The translations under genes and the position numbers were made by a program. Source: Emticicia sp. BO119 (GTDB lineage Bacteria > Bacteroidota > Bacteroidia > Cytophagales > Spirosomataceae). From it: a stretch of 64,000 nucleotides of DNA. The DNA is taken from the NCBI RefSeq assembly GCF_013912375.1, contig NZ_JACETV010000007.1, forward strand, positions 124,001 through 188,000. The letters run 5' to 3'. Below are positions 27,459-35,774 of this stretch, piece by piece. Below the pieces are notes generated by a model, which saw nothing but the letters and a program-made list of their open reading frames with translations, did no database searches and was not told the DNA's origin. Each line of letters begins with the position of its first letter. Positions within the stretch are counted from its first letter, which is position 1.

Positions 27459-27487
27459 AAGCTGCCTTTATCAAGGTGGCTTTTTTG
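27459..27487 (+). terminator. Terminator after the T9SS protein gene
   Basis: Stem AAGCTGCC / GGTGGCTT with two G-T pairs, then a T run. Confidence 0.75.
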
Positions 27488-27714
27488 TTTTATGTATAGT
27501 CACATACGTATAGCGCATAAAACGAATCAGTAGCTTTATGCATTAAAACCTGAACAATTCCATCAATAGCTATCTGCAAGATTCCTATTGCTGAAATGTT
27601 TTTTTTAGTAAAAATAAATGTTATAGTTATATGGCCGAAAGTTGATTTACGAAAAACACACAAAACAAAGCAGTGTAGATATCGGAAAGCAAGGATTATA
27701 TGAGAGAAAAATAT

Positions 27715-27744
27715 TTGCGGTAAAATGCAACCTTTTTATATTTT
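27715..27744 (+). promoter_or_regulatory. Possible promoter of the DUF2807 gene
   Basis: TTG at 27715-27717, 19-bp spacer and TATATTTT at 27737-27744 (last base not G). The rest of the gap, 27488-27714, shows nothing I can name. Confidence 0.4.
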
Positions 27745-27785
27745 TATCATCTTATTTTAGTACATACATAAACTATACCAAAATC

Positions 27786-28469
27786 ATGAAAAGACTATTC
27801 ATTTTATTCATCTTTTTTTCAACTACTGTTTTCGCACAAGAATCAAAGCGTTCATTCAATGTATCAGGCTTCGATAAATTAGATATGGGCAGTGCTTTCG
27901 TAATTACTGTTACCCAGGCAAGCAATTATAAAGTAGATGTAGCCGGACGTGAGCAGGACCTCAAAGACTTAGTGGTGAAGGTTTCAAATGGCAGATTAGA
28001 TATTGGTTATCCTAATAACTGGGGAGGATGGAAAAACCGTAAGGAGGTATATGTAACCATTACGATGCCCAAATTAACAGAGGTTGACTTCTCTGGTGCA
28101 AGCAAAGCTAAAGTTTCAGGTTTTAAAAGTGAAACTTTCGACATTAGCGTATCAGGTGCTTCTCAGGCTACTTTTGATATTGATGCCAAAAACCTTTCGT
28201 TAGATTGCTCTGGAGCATCAGGTATTACCATTGTAGGCGATGGACAAAAACTAAGTGCAGATGTATCGGGAGCTTCAAGTATCAATGCTTATGATTTTAA
28301 AGTATCAACCGCTAATATAGATGCTTCCGGAGCCAGTGGTGCTAAAGTATATGTAACAAGTAAGATTGTAGCCGAAGCAAGCGGCGCAAGTAATGTACGT
28401 TACAAGGGAGGAGCTTCATCTGTAGTAGCTAATACTTCAGGAGCCGGTTCGGTAAAGTCAGTAAATTAA
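27786..28469 (+). CDS. DUF2807 (GIN) adhesin-like exported protein
   Basis: A 227-residue protein from ATG 27786; the frame is open further upstream, but only this start gives a signal peptide (cut after FAQE, about residue 18). It then follows the DUF2807/GIN pattern: FNVSGFDKLDMGSAFVITVTQ, then a right-handed beta-helix of repeats built on SGAS (FSGASKAKVSG, VSGASQATFD, CSGASGITIVG, VSGASSINAYD, ASGASGAKVYV). Such proteins are exported and widespread in Bacteroidota, with no firm function. It has no sorting domain and may stay periplasmic. Confidence 0.85.
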   Translation: MKRLFILFIFFSTTVFAQESKRSFNVSGFDKLDMGSAFVITVTQASNYKVDVAGREQDLKDLVVKVSNGRLDIGYPNNWGGWKNRKEVYVTITMPKLTEVDFSGASKAKVSGFKSETFDISVSGASQATFDIDAKNLSLDCSGASGITIVGDGQKLSADVSGASSINAYDFKVSTANIDASGASGAKVYVTSKIVAEASGASNVRYKGGASSVVANTSGAGSVKSVN

Positions 28470-28540
28470 TTAAATGAGCGGCCAATGCATGGTACTTAAA
28501 AAGCACCAGTTTACTATTTATCAGCCAACTTGGTTTAATA

Positions 28541-28568
28541 AAAAAGGGGAATGTCACTTCCCCTTTTT
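28541..28568. terminator. Bidirectional terminator
   Basis: Perfect 11-bp stem AAAAAGGGGAA / TTCCCCTTTTT around TGTCAC, between convergent genes. Confidence 0.85.
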
Positions 28569-28571
28569 CAT

Positions 28572-30362
28572 TTACATCACCACTTCTTTTTCAGTCATAA
28601 TGGTGAGTACTTCTGTATCCTTCAGGCGGGTAGCCAGCCCTTGTGTTTTGGGCAATTCATAATGAAAGAAGTATTTCATTGTATGAATCTTACTTTCATA
28701 GAAATCAATATCATCATTGCCAGATAATAGTTTTTGCTGCGCAATAATGGCCTGCTTGAGCCATTGCCAGGCTATCACATTCAGGCTGAATAACTCCATA
28801 TAAAGTGTGGCATCAGATAGAAATCTTTCTATATCTCCGGTTCCGGCAATCCCCAGCAGGTGCATGGTTACTTCCTGTAGTTGCTTGCTGCTTTCTGTAA
28901 GCAAGGTTGCATATTTTTTCAGTTCGCTATATCCTGTAGCCGACTGAATAGTTTTGCTAATTTCCTGAGCCAGTAGTTTCATGGTTTTTCCTCCGGCCAT
29001 CATCACCTTTCTACCTAATAAGTCTTGTGATTGGATACCCGTTGTACCCTCATAGATAGGCGTAATACGAACGTCTCTGTAATATTGCTCCACCGGAAAA
29101 TCTTCTGTAAAGCCATAACCACCAAAGCATTGAACGGCATCACTGATTGACTTTACACCATACTCACATGGGAATGTTTTGGCAACAGGGGTCAGTAGTT
29201 CTACCAATAAGTGTGCATTTTCTTTTTCGTCGGGATCATCACTTGCTTCAGCTAAATCGAAATATTTAGAAGTTTCTAATAATAAGGACAAACCACCTTC
29301 AACTACCGATTTCTGGAATAATAACATACGCTTCACATCCGGATGCTGGATGATCGGTATTTGTGGGGTATCTAAAGCTGTTTTGGCATTGAGCCTTCTG
29401 CTTTGTGGACGTTCTTTGGCGTATTCTAAGGCAGCATAATAGGCAGCAGAAGTGATGGATACACCTGTAAGTCCTACACCAATACGGGCTTCATTCATCA
29501 TCTGAAACATATAGTTCAGACCTTTATTAGGTTCTCCTAACAGATAACCAATGCAATCATCATTTTTGTCGCCAAAACCAAGATGCATAGCCGGAACCCC
29601 CTTCTGACCTAATTTGTGATAAATACCCATAGAGGTAATATCGTTATCGGCACCATCAAGGCGGTATTTAGGTACTACAAACAACGAAATCCCTTTGGTA
29701 CCTTTTGGTGCACCTTTAATTCGGGCTAAGAACAGATGAATAACATTGTCAGTAGCATCATGGTCTCCGGCCGAAATAAATACCTTTTGCCCCCGGATTT
29801 TATAAGTACCGTCTTCTAATGGTTCGGCAGACGAGGTAATATCAGAGAGCGAGCTTCCGGCTTGTGGCTCGGTCAAACACATAGTGCCTTGCCATTTGCC
29901 CGAAATCATATTCTCGATATAATCTCTTTTTAAATCTTCAGAACCGAAATTGGCAATTAATCGGGCTCCTCCGGCGGTTAAACCAATGTACATCATCCCG
30001 TTATTGGCCGACATCAGAATATACCCCACTGCACTGGTTATAGTAACAGGCAATTGTGCACCCCCGTTTTCATAATCAAAGTCTGCCCCAATAATGCCTG
30101 ACTCACCCACTGCCTTTAGGTAATTTCTGATAGAGGGGTGAACTTTCACTTTGCCGTCTTTCAGCTCAGGCTGATTTTTATCAACATCTTTCACAAACGG
30201 AAACATCAGGTTTTCGGCAATCTGGGTTGCCGCATCGATAGTCATATCAAATGTTTCCTTATTGTGGTCAGCAAAATAGCTGTGCTGTGTCAGTGATTCT
30301 ACGTCATGAACTTCATACAGTAGAAAATTCACATTTCGTTTACTGAAAAAATTCTTTGCCAT
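28572..30362 (-). CDS. Acyl-CoA dehydrogenase with C-terminal extension (DmdC/FadE5-like)
   Basis: A 596-residue acyl-CoA dehydrogenase of the longer branch that includes DmdC and FadE5 and carries an extra C-terminal helical domain (about 470-590). Motifs: GTMCLTEPQAGSSLSDI (FAD and substrate contact), QKVFISAGDHD, and YYRDVRITPIYEGTTGIQSQDLLGRK, whose Glu in YEGT is the catalytic base. It probably oxidises a medium or long acyl-CoA, or a modified one; the substrate is not predictable. It is second in an operon after the SCP2 gene (55-bp gap), under a MarR-type operator. Confidence 0.9.
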   Translation of the reverse strand: MAKNFFSKRNVNFLLYEVHDVESLTQHSYFADHNKETFDMTIDAATQIAENLMFPFVKDVDKNQPELKDGKVKVHPSIRNYLKAVGESGIIGADFDYENGGAQLPVTITSAVGYILMSANNGMMYIGLTAGGARLIANFGSEDLKRDYIENMISGKWQGTMCLTEPQAGSSLSDITSSAEPLEDGTYKIRGQKVFISAGDHDATDNVIHLFLARIKGAPKGTKGISLFVVPKYRLDGADNDITSMGIYHKLGQKGVPAMHLGFGDKNDDCIGYLLGEPNKGLNYMFQMMNEARIGVGLTGVSITSAAYYAALEYAKERPQSRRLNAKTALDTPQIPIIQHPDVKRMLLFQKSVVEGGLSLLLETSKYFDLAEASDDPDEKENAHLLVELLTPVAKTFPCEYGVKSISDAVQCFGGYGFTEDFPVEQYYRDVRITPIYEGTTGIQSQDLLGRKVMMAGGKTMKLLAQEISKTIQSATGYSELKKYATLLTESSKQLQEVTMHLLGIAGTGDIERFLSDATLYMELFSLNVIAWQWLKQAIIAQQKLLSGNDDIDFYESKIHTMKYFFHYELPKTQGLATRLKDTEVLTIMTEKEVVM

Positions 30363-30417
30363 GATACAATTTTGGAAAAGTGTTAATGGTATCGAATAAT
30401 AAATAAGAACCAGGATC

Positions 30418-30726
30418 TTACATTAATCCTAACATTTTAGCATATTTCATCATCGCACCTGGGTTCGATAATTTCAATTTGCCCATCATCATGGCCATCA
30501 TAGGGTTCATATCGCCTGTGGCGATTTTTACAAAATCATCAGCGTCTGCCTTAATCACACACTCCGCATCTCCTACCATACCTTCTTTTAATTCTGCTTT
30601 ACCATCGGCTACCTGCATAGAGTAGTTTGTACCACCAAAGTCAAAATGTAATATTGTGTTTACATCACCTATTTCCGTTGCGTTTAGTCTTGCAGCGGTA
30701 TTTTCTAAGTATTCTTTTGCCGACAT
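30418..30726 (-). CDS. SCP2 sterol-transfer-family protein
   Basis: A 102-residue single SCP2 domain. It shows TILHFDFGGTNYSMQVADGKAELKEGMVGDAECVIKADADDFVKIATGDMNPMMAMMMGKLKLSNPGAMMKYAKML in outline (residues about 24-99), with the Met-rich lipid-facing helix typical of the fold. These bind acyl chains or acyl-CoA. First gene of the operon with the acyl-CoA dehydrogenase, it may present lipid substrates to it. The promoter has a MarR-type palindrome. Confidence 0.85.
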   Translation of the reverse strand: MSAKEYLENTAARLNATEIGDVNTILHFDFGGTNYSMQVADGKAELKEGMVGDAECVIKADADDFVKIATGDMNPMMAMMMGKLKLSNPGAMMKYAKMLGLM

Positions 30727-30760
30727 AGTTTAATAAAGTTTATTAAAAGGATTTGAATGG

Positions 30761-30798
30761 CGAATTTAAAGATAAGATAAATATTATGCAAGCATACT
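30761..30798 (-). promoter_or_regulatory. SCP2/acyl-CoA dehydrogenase promoter and MarR-type operator
   Basis: On the minus strand TTG (30789-30791), 20-bp spacer and TAAATTCG (30761-30768; one mismatch to TAnnTTTG). The palindrome core TATGC-N2-GCATA at 30785-30796 covers the TTG in the same register as at 9753-9764. Confidence 0.65.
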
Positions 30799-30861
30799 AA
30801 TTTTTTTATAAAAAATTTGTCATTTTAATTAAAAAAATAAATATTTGATGGTAATACATTA

Positions 30862-30906
30862 GCTATTTCGTAATACTTTCGTATATTATTTCAATTGCGA
30901 AATAGC
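30862..30906 (+). promoter_or_regulatory. Inverted repeat upstream of the ECF sigma gene
   Basis: GCTATTTCG (30862-30870) and CGAAATAGC (30898-30906) are perfect 9-bp arms with a 27-bp loop that includes TACTTTCG. It may be a regulator site or hairpin; the rest of 30799-30997 shows no gene. Confidence 0.4.
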
Positions 30907-30997
30907 CAATAAAAAAGCAAAAATTTTTGCGTGCTAACGATAACCTAAGAAAAAAATCTTTCCATATAGTTACTTTTCCCTAATCATACTGTCAGAA

Positions 30998-31600
30998 TTG
31001 AAAAACAAAGCTTTTAAAGTAGTTGCAGATGAAGAGTTGGTTCGTTTGTATATCGAAACCCAACGTAATATTTATTTTGAAGAAATTTATGATCGCTATG
31101 TCGATAAAGTATATCGGAAATGCCTGTCGTTTGTGAAAAATGAGGCGCAGGCTGAAGATTTTACACACGATATTTTTTTAAGAATAGTATTAAAACTTGG
31201 CTCTTTTAAAGAACACGCCAAGTTTTCAACGTGGCTTTACTCAATTACCTACAATTATTGTATGGATCAGGTAAGGCAGGTGAAACGACAAGCAGAGGTA
31301 GCATTAGATGAAAACTTTGACCTGGCAGACGATGGATATGATGTAGAGTTAGTAGAAATGCAATCACAGGGGCTAAAAAAAGCCCTGCAAAAGATTGACC
31401 CTGACGAAAGAGCCATATTACTGATGAAATATCAGGACGATTTTAGTATTAAAGAAATTTCGGAAACTTTTAAGATAACCGAAAGTGCTGTAAAAATGCG
31501 CTTAATGCGTACCAAAGAGAAAATAAAAAAGATTTATACAGAGAATATTATTTTCTTCCTTATTGTAATAATCAAAGTTATCTGGTTCTGGAGAAAGTAG
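30998..31600 (+). CDS. ECF RNA polymerase sigma factor
   Basis: A 200-residue ECF sigma factor with region 2 (FEEIYDRYVDKVYRKCLSFVKNEAQAEDFTHDIFLRI, about 25-61, and STWLYSITYNYCMDQVR) and region 4 (KIDPDERAILLMKYQDDFSIKEISETFKITESAVKMRLMRTKEKI, about 131-175). The start is TTG at 30998; no better codon is in frame upstream. After region 4 the protein ends in a strongly hydrophobic tail (NIIFFLIVIIKVIWFW), which is unusual and could be a membrane anchor. No typical anti-sigma gene follows; instead there are two tiny reading frames and an MscS-like channel. Confidence 0.85.
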   Translation: MKNKAFKVVADEELVRLYIETQRNIYFEEIYDRYVDKVYRKCLSFVKNEAQAEDFTHDIFLRIVLKLGSFKEHAKFSTWLYSITYNYCMDQVRQVKRQAEVALDENFDLADDGYDVELVEMQSQGLKKALQKIDPDERAILLMKYQDDFSIKEISETFKITESAVKMRLMRTKEKIKKIYTENIIFFLIVIIKVIWFWRK

Positions 31601-31622
31601 TTGCCAGACAGTGCATTTTAAG

Positions 31623-31688
31623 ATGTTTAAACTGTTGAAAGATATAATTAAAAGAGAGATTCTTGAAATGTTGAGTACGATTTTCTAA
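31623..31688 (+). CDS. Tiny open reading frame, 21 residues
   Basis: A 21-codon frame beginning MFKLLKDIIKREILEMLS, which would form an amphipathic basic helix. It lies between the sigma gene and the next small gene. There is no homology I recognise, so it may be chance. Confidence 0.25.
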   Translation: MFKLLKDIIKREILEMLSTIF

Positions 31689-31702
31689 AAAATATTTTTT
31701 TT

Positions 31703-31897
31703 ATGACTGACGATACATTTCAGGATTTTGACGATGATGCTCAAGCCCCCGCGCACCTCAAAGGGATGATTACTGCGGAAATTGATGTTATTCGGGATAT
31801 AATGCAGGTCGTACAGATGTTTTTAGGAGAAACAATGGTTACGGGAGTAATATTATTGCAGGAATTAGAGGATAAACCAAAAAAAGATAAAGAGTAA
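31703..31897 (+). CDS. Small acidic protein, unknown
   Basis: A 64-residue protein with an Asp-rich N-terminus (TDDTFQDFDDDAQ), a hydrophobic helical middle (TAEIDVIRDIMQVVQMFLGETMVTGVILL) and a Lys/Glu-rich end (PKKDKE). I do not recognise the family. Position between an ECF sigma factor and a mechanosensitive channel, in the same direction, suggests one transcription unit; it could be a small regulator of the sigma factor, but nothing in it proves this. Confidence 0.5.
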   Translation: MTDDTFQDFDDDAQAPAHLKGMITAEIDVIRDIMQVVQMFLGETMVTGVILLQELEDKPKKDKE

Positions 31898-31918
31898 AAA
31901 TTTTGAATGAGTTAACCT

Positions 31919-32749
31919 ATGGATAGAAGGGTACCAAGTTTTGTCGAGACACTTATGGAAACTTTTAATAACCTTATTAAGAGTTTCATGGGCTTTGTGT
32001 ATAATCTGTTTGGCGCATTAGCTATATTGATTATAGGTTGGCTGGTTGCTAAAGCTGTGGCTGCCATTACCAAGAAGATGCTTCAGCAGGTAGGTGCCGA
32101 TAAAATCGGTGAAAAACTGACCCAGATGGAGCCTATCAAGAGTATGAAGGTTGAGATAAAAATAAGCACTATAGTATCTAAGATTCTCTACTATTTTATT
32201 CTCATATTTATCTTGCGTCCGGCAGCAGATACTTTAGGTGTACCTGCTATTTCGGATATGGTGAAATTATTGGTTGAGTTTATTCCGAAAATGATTTCGG
32301 CGGGCATCATGTTATTTGCGGGTATCTGGCTTGCCGATACACTACGCAATTTTGTAGTATCGCTTTGTAAGTCTTTCAATATTGCCGCCGGAAAGTTAAT
32401 CGGAACAGCCGTTTTCTTCTTTCTGCTTATTATTTTTGTTATTCAGTCGGTAGCTCAGGTAGGAATTAATACAAGCCTGTTAGAATCAAGTTTCAATCTG
32501 TTTATAGGCGGAATCATTTTTGCATTTGCCATTGGATATGGCTTTGCTTCTAAAGAAATATTATTGAATATTATCTCATCATTTTATAGCAAGAATAAAT
32601 ATAGAGAAGGACAAGTCGTAGAAATAGATGGGGTAAAAGGTGAAATTATTGCAATGGATAACACTTCTTTAACGCTACAGACTGAAGAGTCGAAAACGGT
32701 ATTTCCGCTGCAAGTGCTTCAATCGAAAAAAATTGTAATTTTTGAGTGA
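31919..32749 (+). CDS. MscS-family mechanosensitive channel
   Basis: A 276-residue inner-membrane protein with about five hydrophobic helices: near 23-50, 85-100, 128-145, 160-185 and 198-222. The pore region FAIGYGFASKEILLNIISSFYSK is followed by the MscS beta-domain start YREGQVVEIDGVKGEIIAMDNTSLTLQTEESKTVFPL. It lacks the large C-terminal vestibule of E. coli MscS and is like the short TM-helix channels. It would release solutes on hypo-osmotic shock. The start may instead be Met13. Neighbour to an ECF sigma factor; MscL is 1.2 kb downstream. Confidence 0.85.
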   Translation: MDRRVPSFVETLMETFNNLIKSFMGFVYNLFGALAILIIGWLVAKAVAAITKKMLQQVGADKIGEKLTQMEPIKSMKVEIKISTIVSKILYYFILIFILRPAADTLGVPAISDMVKLLVEFIPKMISAGIMLFAGIWLADTLRNFVVSLCKSFNIAAGKLIGTAVFFFLLIIFVIQSVAQVGINTSLLESSFNLFIGGIIFAFAIGYGFASKEILLNIISSFYSKNKYREGQVVEIDGVKGEIIAMDNTSLTLQTEESKTVFPLQVLQSKKIVIFE

Positions 32750-32941
32750 TACAAAAATTAATACAGACATTTGGTTACTCTACTGATACGAATCTATAAT
32801 ACTGTCGTATTAAGAGAATAATTGTTTCTGCTGAAATAATTCAACTGACATTAAAATTCTTTCAAACTGTGCTGGTCATTTAAAAGTAATGATTAGACAT
32901 AACTCTTTTTGACCAGACATATCTAATTTAAATCTAATAAA

Positions 32942-33886
32942 ATGAGAAAGTACGTTCTTATCATCACAATTATCTTATCAGCTTCAGGTGTGTGGGCCCA
33001 AAAAACTGACACACTTAGTTTAAAAAATGCAAAGACATTAGCAGACTCACTTAAAATTGGCTTCTGGAAACCCCGGAATACACAATTTGGTATTAACTTT
33101 AGCCAGGCAGCTTTTAATAACTGGCAGGGCGGTGGGATAAACAACTGGTCTATAGGGGCTTTATTTAACAACCATGCAGAGTATTATAAAAACAAAGGTG
33201 CATTTGTCAGTGACATTCAGTTTCAATTAGGAACCATCAATAATAAAGGACAAAGAAGAGCCAAAAGTATTGACCGCCTGTTTATGGAGGCCAAATATGC
33301 TCATAAAATAAGCCCTAAAGTAAACTGGTTTGCAGGAGCCAACTTTTTATCACAGTTTGCGTCAGGGGTAGTGTACGAAAACGACGGTTTGCCTACCGAG
33401 CGCAAGCGAACGATTTCAAGCTTTATGGCTCCAGGTTATTTATCAGAGGGTATAGGTGTTGAGTATAAGCCTGTTCCTTATTTTGTGATACAGTTAGGTG
33501 GGGCTACGCTTCGTCAGACTTTTGTTTCAAGCGATAAAGTCTTTACAGATTTCACAGAATATAATAAGAAAAACGACGCCTATGGCGTAAAAAAAGGCAA
33601 GAAAGTATTGTTTGAAACGGGTTTTCAGTTAGTCGCTGCTTTTGATAAAGACATCGCCAAAAATGTAAATCTGAAGTGCCGTTATCAGGCATTCCTGGCC
33701 TACACACCAAAAAGAGAGGCACCGGATAAAAACTCAATTGATCACAACATTAACCTGATTGCCACAGCTAAAGTGAATAAGTATCTGAACCTGAACTTTA
33801 CGCTCCTCGGAATTTACGACAGAGATCAGATTGATAAGTTCCAGATAAGTCAGGGATTTGCCGCAGGATTATTGTTTACATTATAA
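32942..33886 (+). CDS. DUF3078 outer-membrane beta protein
   Basis: A 314-residue exported protein with a signal peptide (cut after WAQ, residue 20). It carries the DUF3078 signature: INFSQAAFNNWQGGGINNWSIGALFNN (about 51-77). Alternating beta strands follow to the end, which fits a small outer-membrane barrel. The family is restricted to Bacteroidota and has no assigned role. A 191-bp gap separates it from the MscS-like gene, and MscL follows after 33 bp, so it may be co-transcribed with mscL. Confidence 0.8.
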   Translation: MRKYVLIITIILSASGVWAQKTDTLSLKNAKTLADSLKIGFWKPRNTQFGINFSQAAFNNWQGGGINNWSIGALFNNHAEYYKNKGAFVSDIQFQLGTINNKGQRRAKSIDRLFMEAKYAHKISPKVNWFAGANFLSQFASGVVYENDGLPTERKRTISSFMAPGYLSEGIGVEYKPVPYFVIQLGGATLRQTFVSSDKVFTDFTEYNKKNDAYGVKKGKKVLFETGFQLVAAFDKDIAKNVNLKCRYQAFLAYTPKREAPDKNSIDHNINLIATAKVNKYLNLNFTLLGIYDRDQIDKFQISQGFAAGLLFTL

Positions 33887-33919
33887 TTTTTTATAAACCC
33901 TTTAAATGCCTGAAAAACA

Positions 33920-34246
33920 ATGTTAAATGAATTCAAAACCTTTATTGCCAAAGGCAATGTCCTTGACCTGGCTATCGGTGTGGTTATTGGTGCTGCATTC
34001 GGTAAAATCACCACTTCATTGGTAGAAGATATCATTATGCCGGTTGTGAATTTATTCACAGGAGGAGGAATCACCGGTGGTATTGTATTAAAAGAAGCTA
34101 CTGTTGATGCAACCGGTAAAGAAGTGCCAGCTATTGCTATTAATTATGGTAATTTTTTGAGCGTAGTAATCAACTTCTTTATTATCGCTTTTGTGCTTTT
34201 CCTGATTGTAAAAGCTGCCAATAAAATGAAACTGACAGATAAATAA
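33920..34246 (+). CDS. mscL: Large-conductance mechanosensitive channel
   Basis: MscL opens under membrane tension as a last-resort safety valve. The 108-residue protein has the TM1 pore helix [29 protein letters not shown] (13-41) and TM2 [25 protein letters not shown] (79-103). It is shorter than the usual 125-140 because the C-terminal cytoplasmic helix bundle is missing; the family tolerates this loss. The periplasmic loop includes [25 protein letters not shown]. Its terminator follows. Confidence 0.9.
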   Translation: MLNEFKTFIAKGNVLDLAIGVVIGAAFGKITTSLVEDIIMPVVNLFTGGGITGGIVLKEATVDATGKEVPAIAINYGNFLSVVINFFIIAFVLFLIVKAANKMKLTDK

Positions 34247-34261
34247 TTAAACAGTAAGCAG

Positions 34262-34304
34262 AAAAACCTCTTGTACGTTTGCCAAAACCTGCAAGGGGTT
34301 TTTT
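34262..34304 (+). terminator. mscL terminator
   Basis: AAAACC(T)CTTG pairs with CAAG(G)GGTTTT around an 18-nt loop; six T in the tail. Confidence 0.7.
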
Positions 34305-34457
34305 GTCAGCTTTTGTTTAAAAACGATAGTTTGCCAAAACAAACCCCGAATAATCTGGTTTATCAATGAAAAAAGAAAGAAAATTCATCAGATATATAAG
34401 AGAATAACCCTAAAATAAATTTTCCAATTTTTCTTTTTCTTTCATTCATAAATAATT

Positions 34458-34483
34458 TACATTTGTTACCGAGTTTAATTTTG
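34458..34483 (+). promoter_or_regulatory. Possible promoters before ftsW
   Basis: Two -7-like boxes, TACATTTG (34458-34465) and TAATTTTG (34476-34483), precede ftsW by about 80-100 bp; no good -33 TTG is spaced from either. The rest of the 34305-34561 gap holds nothing I recognise. Confidence 0.35.
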
Positions 34484-34561
34484 GGCATACAAATGTCTGA
34501 CTTTAAAGAATATCGTGCTTATATCCTATAATCTTTTGGCGGTGTTCCGCTACAATAAGTC

Positions 34562-35746
34562 ATGGAAACGTGGTTAAAAGACAAACTGCGTGGCGATTGG
34601 CAAATCTGGTTTATTATCGCCGTGCTTTCATTATTTAGTGTACTGGTAGTTTACAGTGCCAGTTCTGCTCTTGCCTATAAAAGAGCCGGTGGAAACACCG
34701 AAAGCTATCTTCTCTCTCATACAGTTCACCTACTACTGGGTTTGGGAGTAATCTGGGGTATGCACCGGATTAATTACACAAATTTTGCAGGTATTTCAAG
34801 ATTATTACTTTGGGTTACTCCAATCATCTTGTTATATACTTATTTCTTTGGCACAACTGTCGGAGGAACCAAGCGCTGGATAAATATCTTCGGTATCTCA
34901 TTTCAGTCGTCAGATTTAGTACGTTTAGTATTGATTACCAATCTTGCGGCTATGTTAGCGCGAAGACAAAATATGGAATACAACCCAAAGACTCTTTTAG
35001 GGCTTATTTTCTGGTGCGGATTACTCTGTGGTATGCTTGCAGTAACCAATTTCTCCACTGCCATTATACTTGGGCTCACTTGCTTTATCATTATGTGGGT
35101 CGGGCGTGTGCCTGCCCGATACCTGTTCCGTATGGCAGGTTTTGTGGTTGGAGCTATTGTAATAGTATTAAGTATTAGTATCTTTTTATACAACAGAGGT
35201 GTTGACTTTGGTCGGGGGCAAGTTGTATTGGAGCGTATAGAGGCTTTTGCCAAAATAGATCTGAATAGAGATAGAGAAATAGGAAACCCGGAAAGAGATG
35301 ATAGCTATCAACGAGACCAGGCCATGATTGCCATTGCCAGAGGTGGTGTAGTGGGTATTGGCCCGGGTAAGAGTTTTCAGCGTAATTATCTGCCCGAGGC
35401 TTTTTCAGATTATATCTACGCCATTATTGTAGAAGAATACGGCTTTATCGGAGCTATTGGTGTTATGTTTATGTACCTCTGGCTTTTATATAGAGGTTTG
35501 AAAAACGTGGAAAATACTAATCGGGCTTTCGGTGGACTACTCTGTGTAGGGCTTACTTTTAGTATTGTATTTCAGGCATTCGTCCATATGTTTATCAATG
35601 TAGGTTTAGGCCCTGTAACCGGACAAACCCTACCATTGATGAGTATGGGTGGAACCTCAATCTTGTTTACATCTGTAGCCATCGGCATTGTATTAAGTGT
35701 AACAAAAGGAGAGCACGACGAGGGTAAGGTAGCCGCTTTAAAATAA
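34562..35746 (+). CDS. ftsW: Septal peptidoglycan polymerase FtsW (SEDS family)
   Basis: A 394-residue SEDS-family membrane glycosyltransferase. Ten hydrophobic segments fit the fold. Typical motifs are VVYSASSALA in TM1, TTVGGTKRWINIFGISFQSSDLVRL (GxxRW and SxL region), a large loop with RDREIGNPERDDSYQRDQAMIAIARGGVVGIGPGKSFQRNYLPEAFSDYIYAIIVEEYG, and GQTLPLMSMGGTS near the end. Asp in EAFSDYI is the conserved catalytic-site region. It starts the cluster ftsW-murG-ATE-like-ftsQ-ftsA-ftsZ. Confidence 0.92.
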   Translation: METWLKDKLRGDWQIWFIIAVLSLFSVLVVYSASSALAYKRAGGNTESYLLSHTVHLLLGLGVIWGMHRINYTNFAGISRLLLWVTPIILLYTYFFGTTVGGTKRWINIFGISFQSSDLVRLVLITNLAAMLARRQNMEYNPKTLLGLIFWCGLLCGMLAVTNFSTAIILGLTCFIIMWVGRVPARYLFRMAGFVVGAIVIVLSISIFLYNRGVDFGRGQVVLERIEAFAKIDLNRDREIGNPERDDSYQRDQAMIAIARGGVVGIGPGKSFQRNYLPEAFSDYIYAIIVEEYGFIGAIGVMFMYLWLLYRGLKNVENTNRAFGGLLCVGLTFSIVFQAFVHMFINVGLGPVTGQTLPLMSMGGTSILFTSVAIGIVLSVTKGEHDEGKVAALK

Positions 35747-35774
35747 TAACCCTATAATTTTCCATAAAAACTGC

